A stretch of 11,061 nt of DNA from Oscillospiraceae bacterium (GTDB taxonomy: Bacteria > Bacillota > Clostridia > Oscillospirales > Ruminococcaceae), in the NCBI GenBank assembly GCA_019423445.1, contig JAHZBJ010000006.1, forward strand, positions 21,793 to 32,853, in the 5' to 3' direction. The notes beneath the pieces are model-generated. The model saw nothing but the letters and a program-made list of their open reading frames with translations. It was not told the origin of the DNA and ran no database searches. Positions 1 to 6,887 of the stretch are shown here, piece after piece; positions within the stretch are counted from its first letter, which is position 1; each line of letters begins with the position of its first letter. The translations under genes were made by a program, and so were the position numbers.

Positions 1-449
1 TATTGAATATCCATCTTCCTGAGCTGAGGAAAAGAAAGGAAGATATTCCTCTTTTGGTGGATTATCTTCTGCAGGGGATCAATCAGCGGCTGGGGTGCCA
101 TGTGACAGGGCTGGACGACAGCATCATCCAGGTCATGGAAGAATACAACTGGCCCGGGAATGTCAGAGAATTGCAAAACACCCTGGAAAAGATCGTGGCC
201 CTCACCACCGAGGGGGTTGCCTGCCATAATGATATTTTGCCGGTTCTGCAGGATCTGTACTACCGGCAGCAGAAATATGAAACCCGCCGGAAAGGCGCAA
301 ACAGAACCATTGAGGAAGTTGAAAGGGATACCATCATCGAAGCCCTGGCTGAGGAGAACGGAAATAAGACCCGTGCAGCCCGGCGATTGGGCATGGATCG
401 CAGCACCCTGCTTAGAAAAATCGAACGGTATCAGATCAAGGGGTGGTGA
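1..449 (+). CDS. Sigma-54-dependent transcriptional activator, C-terminal part (5' end outside window)
   Basis: This is the 3' end of a bacterial enhancer-binding protein that hydrolyses ATP to open sigma-54 RNA polymerase promoters. The reading frame is open from the left edge, and the first full codon is at base 3. The visible part starts at the end of the AAA+ domain, with the family motif HLPELRKRKEDIPLL, followed by the sensor II segment WPGNVRELQN. After a short linker comes a Fis-type helix-turn-helix of about 45 residues (TIEEVERDTIIEALAEENGN, then KTRAARRLGMDRSTLLRKI). The N-terminal sensory domain and the GAFTGA loop lie outside the window, so its signal is unknown. It ends 108 nt upstream of a sigma-54 promoter on the same strand, so it is very probably the dedicated regulator of the operon that follows. 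The family call is certain; the assignment as local regulator is inference. Confidence 0.95.
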   Translation, partial: LNIHLPELRKRKEDIPLLVDYLLQGINQRLGCHVTGLDDSIIQVMEEYNWPGNVRELQNTLEKIVALTTEGVACHNDILPVLQDLYYRQQKYETRRKGANRTIEEVERDTIIEALAEENGNKTRAARRLGMDRSTLLRKIERYQIKGW

Positions 450-451
450 TG

Positions 452-543
452 CAAAAACCGACAATTTGTGCCGCGGCTTCGGCAGTGAACAGAAAAATAT
501 AGCGGTAAATGGGCTATAAAATGTCGTTTTTGGTCGGATTTTG
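452..543. promoter_or_regulatory. Inverted repeat, candidate upstream activating sequence for the sigma-54 activator
   Basis: Two 13-nt arms, 452-464 (CAAAAACCGACAA) and 531-543 (TGGTCGGATTTTG), are inverted copies that agree at 11 of 13 positions, with pattern CAAAANCCGACNA. A third, looser copy in the orientation of the second arm lies directly beside it at 522-532 (TGTCGTTTTTG). The arms are about 79 nt apart centre to centre, upstream of the -24 box. Enhancer-binding proteins of this type usually bind paired sites in this kind of position. Binding by the product of the gene at the left edge is inferred from proximity only. Confidence 0.45.
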
Positions 544-556
544 TGTGACTGCGAAA

Positions 557-573
557 CTGGCATGAATTTTGCT
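557..573 (+). promoter_or_regulatory. Sigma-54 (-24/-12) promoter of the catabolic operon
   Basis: The sequence CTGGCATGAATTTTGCT matches the consensus TGGCAC-N5-TTGCW with one change (C to T in the -24 element). The invariant GG (559-560) and GC (571-572) are exactly 12 nt apart, as required. This places transcription start near base 584, about 20 nt before the dehydratase ATG and just upstream of its ribosome binding site. The neighbouring sigma-54 activator strengthens the call. Confidence 0.9.
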
Positions 574-603
574 TTTAAAAAATTGAGAAGAGAGGAGGAT
601 TCT

Positions 604-2292
604 ATGAACAGTGATCGCATGAAAACAGGAATTAACAGGATCTACACACGGGCTTTGCTGAAGGGGGCGGGATACCGCCAAAAGGACATTGAGAAGCCCT
701 TTATTGGGATCATCAACGCCTACAGCCCCTCCTTCCCCGGACACATGACAATGGATAAGATCACACAGTCTGTGGAAGCGGGAATCTGGTGTGCCGGAGG
801 AACGCCGCTGGTGTGCAGCACCATTGGCGTATGCGACGGATACTGCGCCGGGCATCAGGGGATGCGTTACTCTCTCCCAAGCCGTGAGATCATTGCGGAT
901 TCTATCGAGATCATGGCCAATGCCCACTGCCTGGACGGCTTGGTGCTGGTGACAGGGTGCGACAAGATCACTCCGGGGATGCTCATGGCGGCGGCGCGAT
1001 TGGACATCCCGGCCATTGTAGTCAACAGTGGCCCAATGCTCCCGGGGCGGCTGGGAGACATGAACTTGGATCTTGCGGCGCTTAGTCATATCCGGGGCAA
1101 GGTGGTGAAAGGGGAACTGTCTGAAACCGCCCTCCCCGCCATTGAGGAAGAGGCGTGCCCAGGCTGCGGGAGCTGCGCGGGAATGTTCACCGCCAATTCC
1201 ATGGCGTGTATGACCGAGGTGCTGGGGATGGCGCTGTATGGCAATGGGACCATCCCGGCGGTCCATTCCGGGAGAATGCGGCTGGCGAAAGATTCCGGGG
1301 AGCGAATTGTGGAAATGGTCCGGACGCAGCTGCGTCCCTCTCAGATTATGACGCACACAGCGTTTTCCAATGCCATCAGGGTGGACATGCTGATTGGCTG
1401 TTCCACCAACACAGCCATTCACCTGCCCGCCATTGCCCATGAACTGGGGATAGATATTTCCCTGAAAGAATTCGATCAGGCCAGCAGAAGTACCCCAAAT
1501 ATCTGCCATCTTTCCCCTTCTGGGAAACATTATCTGACAGACCTGCACCAGGCGGGAGGAATGCCGGCGCTGATTCGGACCGCAATTGATGGCGGGTATA
1601 TGGACGGAAGCGCCATCACAGTCACCGGAGAAAGCCATGATTTTCTGTCTGCCGGGCATTTCGTACAGGATCCGGAAGTGATCCGCCCCCTGTCCAACCC
1701 GTACCTAAAAGAGGGCGGCCTGGCGGTGCTGTACGGCAATGTTGCTCCCCAGGGATGCATCATCAAAACGGCGGCTTGTGCAGAGGAAATGTTCACTTTT
1801 GATGGCGTTGCCAGGGTCTTTGACTCCGAGGAAGATACCGCAGCGGCCTTGCGGAACGGACTCATTCAGAAAGGCGACATGGTAGTGGTACGGTACGAGG
1901 GGCCGAGAGGCGGGCCGGGAATGAGGGAGATGGTTCATCTCACAGGATTGCTGCTGGGCATGGGAATGGGCAAAGAAGTGGCCCTGATGACCGACGGACG
2001 TTTTTCAGGGGTAAGCGGCGGGGCCTGTATCGGCCATGTTTCTCCAGAAGCGGCGTTGGGCGGGCCGATTTCCCTGATCCGTACCGGGGACCGGATCCGT
2101 TACAACATCCCAGAGAGATGGATCCATCTGGATGTGGCGCAGGAAGAGCTGGAGCGCAGGAAAGAGGAGTTGTCTCCTCCGGTAAAGGAGCCGCTGAAAG
2201 GGTATCTCAAGAGATACGCCGCTCTGGTGGGGCCGGTGGCCATGGGTGCTGTCCTGGACAGAGAAGAGCAGGACATGAGAAAGGGAGGATAA
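604..2292 (+). CDS. IlvD/Edd-family dehydratase (dihydroxy-acid or sugar-acid dehydratase)
   Basis: An Fe-S dehydratase that removes water from a 2,3-dihydroxy acid to give a 2-oxoacid, 562 residues, the usual length of IlvD. Visible family motifs: INAYSPSFPGH (38-47), a CDG segment (77-79), LPSREIIADS (91-100), GCDKITPGM (118-126) with the cluster Cys119 and the Lys121 that is carbamylated in solved relatives, CPGCGSCAGMFTANSM (185-200) with cluster Cys191, and near the C-terminus DGRFSGVSGGACIGHVSPEA. The PGH at 45-47 resembles the E. coli IlvD arrangement rather than the plant-type PCN motif. I chose ATG 604 because AGAGGAGG lies 5 nt upstream; an in-frame TTG at 541 would overlap the sigma-54 promoter. 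The gene heads the operon and stops 3 nt before the next start. No other branched-chain biosynthesis gene is nearby, so the substrate is probably another hydroxy acid. The symbol ilvD is withheld for that reason. Confidence 0.93.
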   Translation: MNSDRMKTGINRIYTRALLKGAGYRQKDIEKPFIGIINAYSPSFPGHMTMDKITQSVEAGIWCAGGTPLVCSTIGVCDGYCAGHQGMRYSLPSREIIADSIEIMANAHCLDGLVLVTGCDKITPGMLMAAARLDIPAIVVNSGPMLPGRLGDMNLDLAALSHIRGKVVKGELSETALPAIEEEACPGCGSCAGMFTANSMACMTEVLGMALYGNGTIPAVHSGRMRLAKDSGERIVEMVRTQLRPSQIMTHTAFSNAIRVDMLIGCSTNTAIHLPAIAHELGIDISLKEFDQASRSTPNICHLSPSGKHYLTDLHQAGGMPALIRTAIDGGYMDGSAITVTGESHDFLSAGHFVQDPEVIRPLSNPYLKEGGLAVLYGNVAPQGCIIKTAACAEEMFTFDGVARVFDSEEDTAAALRNGLIQKGDMVVVRYEGPRGGPGMREMVHLTGLLLGMGMGKEVALMTDGRFSGVSGGACIGHVSPEAALGGPISLIRTGDRIRYNIPERWIHLDVAQEELERRKEELSPPVKEPLKGYLKRYAALVGPVAMGAVLDREEQDMRKGG

Positions 2293-2295
2293 GAG

Positions 2296-3552
2296 ATGAA
2301 AATCACTCTGCAGCAAAATGCCTGGCAGGGGTTCAGTCCCGTTACCATAGACCTGCCGGATGACTGGGATGTGGAATATCACGGCATTCCCGGAGATGAG
2401 TGTCCGCCTCTGAGCAAGGAACAGATCAGAGAGAAACTCAATGCGCCTTACGGTCTTCCCCCCCTTCGGGAGCTGGCAAAGGGGCGCAAAGAGGTGGCAA
2501 TTGTCTTTGATGACATTACCCGGGGTACACCTACCCGGATCATGGCCGAAGTTGTCTTGGAGGAGCTACATAAGGCAGGCATCACAAAGGAGCATATCCG
2601 CTTTATTTGTGCCCTTGGAACCCATGGCGCTCACAGCCGGAAGAATTTTGCGGACAAGCTGGGAGAAGAGATCCTCCGTAACTACACCGTATATAACCAC
2701 AACTGCTACGACAATTGTGTGGTGATTGGGACGACAAAGCGCGGGGTGCAGGTGAAGATCAACAAGGAGTTGATGGAGTGTGACCTGAAGATCGGCCTGG
2801 GGGCTCTTACTCCACATGTTTTCAATTCCTTTGGGGGAGGAGGAAAGATCCTTTTCCCGGGAATGGCATCCATTGAAACCATCGTCCAGAATCATACCAC
2901 CGCGGTGGAATTCCTGCGGGAAAAACAGATGAACAGTACAGAGATGATGGGCGACATGCGCATGGACGGTATGCGCAGCGAGATTGAGGAAATGACCCGA
3001 ATGGTTGGGGAGTTCTTCAAGGTGGATTGTATCTACAACACCAAGCTGGAACTCATTGACCTCTATGCCGGGGATCCCATTGAAGAGTATTATGCAGGGG
3101 TTCCCGCAGCCCAGAAACTGTACGTTGCCAAACGCCCGGTGGATAAGGACATTGTGATTGTCAATGCCAACGCCAAGGCCAGTGAAGCCAATATCGCCAT
3201 CAGCCTTGCATGTATGGGCCTTTCGGAGCGGGGCGGGGATATTGTGGTGGTGGATCATACCGATCTGGGGCAGATCACACACTACGTCTTCGGATACTTT
3301 GGACACAACAGTGGGGGCAGGATGTGCGGTAAGATTTTCCGCAAGCGCCCCCAGGTCAGACGGATTATCTGTAATATGCCTTATCCGGATCTGGGAAGTG
3401 CCCCGCTGTTTGGAGATGTGGATAAGCAGGTCTATGTGGATACCTGGGAAGAGACCATGGCTTTGCTCCGGAAAGACTACGGGCCGGGCACCCGGGTGTC
3501 GGTGATTGCGGATGGTACCATCACCTATTTTGAGCCCAGAGGGAGTGCCTGA
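2296..3552 (+). CDS. LarA-family nickel-dependent 2-hydroxyacid racemase/epimerase
   Basis: A 418-residue homologue of lactate racemase LarA, which inverts the C2 configuration of 2-hydroxyacids using the nickel-pincer cofactor NPN. All key residues known from Lactobacillus plantarum LarA have equivalents at nearly the same numbers. The DxTR motif is at 73-76 with Arg76. His110 and His113 lie in ALGTHGAH. His174 lies in LTPHVFNSFGGGGK, with Lys184 as the cofactor-anchoring lysine. His200 is the nickel ligand. It should therefore be active, provided the cofactor genes larB, larC and larE exist elsewhere, since they are not in this window. AAGGGAGG ends 7 nt before the ATG, and the gene starts 3 nt after the dehydratase stop, so the two are co-transcribed and probably act in sequence. 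LarA homologues are known to act on lactate, malate, gluconate and other hydroxyacids. Which applies here cannot be told. Confidence 0.92.
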   Translation: MKITLQQNAWQGFSPVTIDLPDDWDVEYHGIPGDECPPLSKEQIREKLNAPYGLPPLRELAKGRKEVAIVFDDITRGTPTRIMAEVVLEELHKAGITKEHIRFICALGTHGAHSRKNFADKLGEEILRNYTVYNHNCYDNCVVIGTTKRGVQVKINKELMECDLKIGLGALTPHVFNSFGGGGKILFPGMASIETIVQNHTTAVEFLREKQMNSTEMMGDMRMDGMRSEIEEMTRMVGEFFKVDCIYNTKLELIDLYAGDPIEEYYAGVPAAQKLYVAKRPVDKDIVIVNANAKASEANIAISLACMGLSERGGDIVVVDHTDLGQITHYVFGYFGHNSGGRMCGKIFRKRPQVRRIICNMPYPDLGSAPLFGDVDKQVYVDTWEETMALLRKDYGPGTRVSVIADGTITYFEPRGSA

Positions 3553-3559
3553 TGGAGCA

Positions 3560-4252
3560 ATGGAAGTACGGCACTGCAAAGGCATGGAACTGGGGGAAAA
3601 GAAAAACACTGTTGTGGTAGGGGAGGCTGGAACCGGAAAGACCGAGTTCTCCATAGCGGCCGCGCTTTGGCTGCGGGAACATGGGGAAGAAGAAATAACG
3701 GTTTTTGACATGGACCAGACCAAACCGTTGTACCGGCTGAGGGATATTTCCCGAAGTTTGGAAAACAAAGGAATCCAGGTGATCCATGGAACAGAATTCA
3801 TGGATTCGCCCCTGGTGCCGGAAGGTGTGGAAGGGGCTCTGAAAGATGAAAAGCGCAGAGTGATAATGGATGTTGGGGGAGGAAAGGCTGGGGCCCTTTG
3901 CCTGGGTCAATACCGGGAAGCACTGAAAGAGGAGACCCAGATTTTCTATCTGATCAATCCATACAGAAGCTTTTCCAGCACCTGGAGATACATTGCCCGT
4001 TCCATGGAAGAAATCCTTTCTCAAATAGGCAGAGATCAAATCCGTATCGTATGCAATCCCTACTGCGGTGGGGACGGAGATGAGGAAACCTTTTGGGAGG
4101 GAGTGGCGCGAACGGAAAAACTGCTGGAGACGGCGGGAAGAAAAATAGATGCTGTCATGCTGCCGGAAAAGTTGTGGGACAAGTTGGCATCGCACTGGAA
4201 CAGGGCGATATCCATCCGGCCCAGCATGCCGCAGGTATTGGATTTGGGATAG
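3560..4252 (+). CDS. P-loop ATPase of MinD/CooC-like (SIMIBI) type, unknown role
   Basis: A 230-residue soluble protein with a Walker A motif GEAGTGKT (21-28). A segment VFDMDQTKPLYRLRDIS follows at about 48-64, and VIMDVGGGKAGALCLGQY at about 101-118, which resembles the switch/Walker B region of MinD/ParA-like ATPases. I recall similar ATPases beside 2-oxoacid:ferredoxin oxidoreductase genes in Clostridia, usually with a DLDIVNPYFR-like segment where this one has DMDQTKPLYR, but I cannot check that here. It lies between the racemase and the ferredoxin subunit. The start is not firm. ATG 3560 lies 7 nt after the racemase stop. An in-frame TTG at 3506 would overlap the racemase, and an ATG at 3584 is also possible. 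Related ATPases such as CooC and Mrp insert nickel or Fe-S clusters, so a maturation role for a neighbouring enzyme is a guess worth testing. Confidence 0.8.
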   Translation: MEVRHCKGMELGEKKNTVVVGEAGTGKTEFSIAAALWLREHGEEEITVFDMDQTKPLYRLRDISRSLENKGIQVIHGTEFMDSPLVPEGVEGALKDEKRRVIMDVGGGKAGALCLGQYREALKEETQIFYLINPYRSFSSTWRYIARSMEEILSQIGRDQIRIVCNPYCGGDGDEETFWEGVARTEKLLETAGRKIDAVMLPEKLWDKLASHWNRAISIRPSMPQVLDLG

Positions 4253-4266
4253 AAAGGAGAAATGAT

Positions 4267-4470
4267 ATGGCGAAGATCACTGTTGCGCCGGATTATTGCA
4301 AAGCCTGTGGCTTATGCATCGTGGCTTGCAAAAAAGGCGTGATCAGCTTCGGGGAGGAAACCAACCGGATGGGGTACCATGCGGTGGTTGCAGATGAGAG
4401 CAAGGGGTGTGTAGCCTGCCGCTTGTGTGCCATCGTCTGCCCGGAGGCGGCCATCGAGGTGTACAAGTAG
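4267..4470 (+). CDS. 2-oxoacid:ferredoxin oxidoreductase, delta (8Fe ferredoxin) subunit
   Basis: A 67-residue dicluster ferredoxin with two CxxCxxCxxxC motifs, Cys11/14/17/21 and Cys48/51/54/58. These would hold two 4Fe-4S clusters that pass electrons from the thiamine-diphosphate subunit to soluble ferredoxin. The first motif is followed by Lys22 rather than the usual Pro; the second has the usual Pro59. Length and position, directly before the alpha subunit, fit the KorD/VorD delta subunit. ATG 4267 is preceded by AAAGGAGA with 6 nt spacing. The frame extends further upstream, but only by overlapping the ATPase gene in another frame. The gap to the ATPase stop is 14 nt. Confidence 0.93.
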   Translation: MAKITVAPDYCKACGLCIVACKKGVISFGEETNRMGYHAVVADESKGCVACRLCAIVCPEAAIEVYK

Positions 4471-4488
4471 AAAGGAGGACAGGTCAAC

Positions 4489-5550
4489 TTGGAAAGAATG
4501 TTTATGAAAGGCAATGAGGCGATTGCAGAAGCTGCTGTAAGGGCTGGCTGCCGCTTTTTTGCAGGATATCCCATTACTCCCCAGAATGAAATCCCCGAGT
4601 ATATGTCCCGCAGACTGCCTGAGGTGCAGGGGCATTTTGTCCAGGGGGAAAGCGAGATCGCTTCCATCAACATGGTTTATGGGGCTGCTGCAGCCGGCGT
4701 AAAGGCCATGACATCTTCTTCCAGCCCGGGCATCAGCCTGAAGTCGGAGGGAATTTCCTATTTGGCAGGAGCGGAGCTGCCGGCGGTAATTGTAAATATC
4801 ACCCGGGGAGGTCCGGGCCTGGGTTCCATTCAGGCAGCCCAAATGGACTATCTTCAGGCGACAAAGGCTTCGGGCCATGGCGGCTTCCGTATGCTGGTCT
4901 ATGCGCCTTCCACTGTCCAGGAAGCGGTGGATTATACATACCTGGCATTTGAAAAGGCGGAGCAGTATCAGGCTCCCATGATGGTGTGCGCGGATGGATG
5001 CATCGGCGCCATGATGGAAGCGGTGGCGCTTCCGGAAATGAAAGACGACGCCAGAATGAAGCTGAAATTCTTCGCTGCGGAAGAGGCTGGAGAAGACCGC
5101 CTGGTGGTTACTTCTCTCTATTCTCCCGATGAGGCCCAGGAGAAATTCAACCGCATCAAGGCCGCAATGTATGAAGACTGGGAAAAGACTGAAGGGCTGA
5201 AAGAGGAGTACCTGCTGGAGGACGCCGAAGTTGTTATTGCAGCTTATGGTGTCAGCGCCAGAATCGCGAAAACCGCCATCGCCATGCTTCGCCAGGAGGG
5301 GATCAAGGCGGGCCTGATCCGGCCCATTACCCTCTATCCCTTCCCCTATGAGTCTTTCCAGAAGCTGGACTACAACAGGGTGAAGCATATTCTCTGCGCT
5401 GAGATGTCCATCCCCTGTCAGGTGATTGAAGACGTCCGTGTGGGGGTGGCCGGAAGAGCCCCGATTTCCACCGTTTTGCATTCGGGCGGGATTATCTTTA
5501 CTGCTGACGATATCGCTGACGCGGTGCGCAGGCTTTATGGAAAGGAGTGA
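4489..5550 (+). CDS. 2-oxoacid:ferredoxin oxidoreductase, alpha subunit (VorB/KorA-like)
   Basis: The 353-residue pyrimidine-binding and transketolase-C type subunit of a four-subunit 2-oxoacid:ferredoxin oxidoreductase, which converts a 2-oxoacid plus CoA to acyl-CoA, CO2 and reduced ferredoxin. Family signatures: MKGNEAIAEAAVRAGC near the N-terminus, GYPITPQNEIPEYM (26-39), GESEIASINMVYGAAAAG, SSSSPGISLKSEGISYLAGA, and RGGPGLG before a MDYLQATK segment. These resemble proteins annotated as the 3-methyl-2-oxobutanoate type (VorB) more than the pyruvate type, but substrate preference cannot be read reliably from them. The start is probably TTG 4489: AAAGGAGG (4471-4478) lies 10 nt upstream, whereas the first ATG at 4498 would be 19 nt away. 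The stop overlaps the beta-subunit start in TGATG, indicating translational coupling. Confidence 0.93.
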   Translation: MERMFMKGNEAIAEAAVRAGCRFFAGYPITPQNEIPEYMSRRLPEVQGHFVQGESEIASINMVYGAAAAGVKAMTSSSSPGISLKSEGISYLAGAELPAVIVNITRGGPGLGSIQAAQMDYLQATKASGHGGFRMLVYAPSTVQEAVDYTYLAFEKAEQYQAPMMVCADGCIGAMMEAVALPEMKDDARMKLKFFAAEEAGEDRLVVTSLYSPDEAQEKFNRIKAAMYEDWEKTEGLKEEYLLEDAEVVIAAYGVSARIAKTAIAMLRQEGIKAGLIRPITLYPFPYESFQKLDYNRVKHILCAEMSIPCQVIEDVRVGVAGRAPISTVLHSGGIIFTADDIADAVRRLYGKE

Positions 5551-6302
5551 TGGAAGTGGAAAAGATTTATGAGAGGACCAAGATCCTTTCCGCCGCCCCT
5601 ACCCGGTATTGCCCAGGGTGTATGCATGGATTGATTTCCAAAATGATTGCTGAGCTTGTGGATGAGTTCGGGATCGCGGAGAGAACGGTGGGAATCATGC
5701 CGGTGGGCTGCGGCACCATGAGCAAAAATGTTTTCACCTTTGATATTGTCTGTTCCGCACACGGAAGAGCCCCTGCTGTAGCCACCGGCTTTTCCAGAAG
5801 CGCTCCGGAAAAGATTGTATTTACATACCAGGGCGATGGGGATCTGGGGGCGATTGGCCTTTCTGAGATTATCCATGCAGCCAACCGGGGAGAACACTTT
5901 ATGACGGTATTCATCAACAACAGCACCTATGGCATGACCGGAGGACAGATGGCGCCGACTACTCTCATCGGACAAAAGACCACCACCACTCCGGCGGGAC
6001 GCAATCCTGCTGTGGACGGTTATCCCATGAAGATGTGCGAGATCATTTCCCAGTTGGATGCTCCGGCATATGTGGCCCGATTTGCTTTGGATACCCCCGC
6101 TAATATTATCAAGGCAAAACAGGGGTTGAAGAAAGCCTTTGAAATTCAGATGAAAGGGCAGGGGTTTGCCTTTGTGGAGATGCTGTCCAACTGTCCAACC
6201 AACTGGGGGCTGTCGCCGGTCAAATGTTTGGAGTGGATCCATGAACATACCTCCAAGGTGTTTCCTGTCGGCGAATACAAGGTGTCGGAGGAGGTGAGAT
6301 GA
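5550..6302 (+). CDS. 2-oxoacid:ferredoxin oxidoreductase, beta subunit (thiamine diphosphate-binding)
   Basis: A 250-residue catalytic subunit carrying thiamine diphosphate and one 4Fe-4S cluster. The cofactor motif is GDGDLGAIGL from residue 95, closed by Asn123-Asn124 in FINNSTYGMTGGQ. Probable cluster cysteines are Cys21 and Cys24 (YCPGC), Cys54 (VGCGT) and the Cys in SNCPTNWG near the C-terminus, the pattern seen in short beta subunits of the KorB/VorA type. The start is uncertain by two codons. ATG 5550 gives a 1-nt overlap with the alpha stop but sits only 2 nt after AAAGGAG; GTG 5556 would have an 8-nt spacing. The stop again overlaps the next start in TGATG. Confidence 0.93.
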   Translation: MEVEKIYERTKILSAAPTRYCPGCMHGLISKMIAELVDEFGIAERTVGIMPVGCGTMSKNVFTFDIVCSAHGRAPAVATGFSRSAPEKIVFTYQGDGDLGAIGLSEIIHAANRGEHFMTVFINNSTYGMTGGQMAPTTLIGQKTTTTPAGRNPAVDGYPMKMCEIISQLDAPAYVARFALDTPANIIKAKQGLKKAFEIQMKGQGFAFVEMLSNCPTNWGLSPVKCLEWIHEHTSKVFPVGEYKVSEEVR

Positions 6303-6835
6303 TGGAAAACAGGTTGATTATCGCCGGCTTTGGAGGACAAGGGATTATGATGATCGGGCAGCTGCTTTGCTATGCAGCCATTGATTACGGGAAAGAGGCG
6401 CTGTTCCTGCCCCATTATGGTCCCGAACAACGAGGCGGAACTGCCAATTGTACGGTGACGATTTCGGACCAACCCATTGGCTCTCCCATGGTGAGAAAGA
6501 TCGATGTACTCATCGCCATGAACCAGCCTTCCCTGGAAAAGTTTGCCGATAGGGTCAAGGACGACGGAATTATTTTGGCCAACAGCAATCTGTGCACGGC
6601 GCCGCCGGAGTGCAAAGCTCACTATATTCCGGTACCGGTAGACGAAGAAGCGGAAAAGCTGGGGTCCAGGAAAGTGGCCAACATCATCATGCTGGGAGTT
6701 TATAACCATGTGACAGGAATTTTCAGTGAGGAGGAGTTGATCAAGACAGTGGAGAAGAAGCTGGGCAAAAAACCCCAGTTCCTGGAGATGAATAAAGCTG
6801 CCATCAAACTGGGGATGGGCCTGGCTGCTGAGTAA
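6302..6835 (+). CDS. 2-oxoacid:ferredoxin oxidoreductase, gamma subunit
   Basis: A 177-residue subunit of the pyruvate/ketoisovalerate oxidoreductase gamma family. It has the N-terminal glycine motif IIAGFGGQGIMMIGQ, then PHYGPEQRGGTANCTVTIS and a GSRKVANIIMLG segment, all typical of this domain, which contributes to CoA binding. ATG 6302 lies 7 nt after AGGAGG (6289-6294); the alternative ATG 6299 is one codon upstream with a poorer spacing. It completes the delta-alpha-beta-gamma order, so the complex is whole and no subunit is fused or missing. Confidence 0.93.
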   Translation: MENRLIIAGFGGQGIMMIGQLLCYAAIDYGKEALFLPHYGPEQRGGTANCTVTISDQPIGSPMVRKIDVLIAMNQPSLEKFADRVKDDGIILANSNLCTAPPECKAHYIPVPVDEEAEKLGSRKVANIIMLGVYNHVTGIFSEEELIKTVEKKLGKKPQFLEMNKAAIKLGMGLAAE

Positions 6836-6887
6836 TCGCTTGTGTGGACACAGACGTTTGAGGAACAGACAGCAAGGAGGATGAAAA

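Noticed and set aside
470..483. GCCG-N6-CGGC hairpin after the activator gene as a terminator
   Set aside because: A 4-bp stem without a T-run is too weak.
541..603. Upstream TTG start for the dehydratase
   Set aside because: It would put the sigma-54 promoter inside the coding region and upstream of its own start site; ATG 604 has a strong ribosome binding site.
6836..6887. Small inverted repeat TGTGTGGACACA between the gamma subunit and the permease as a terminator or promoter site
   Set aside because: The stem is only 5 bp with a 2-nt loop and no T-run, and no sigma-70 or sigma-54 elements accompany it.
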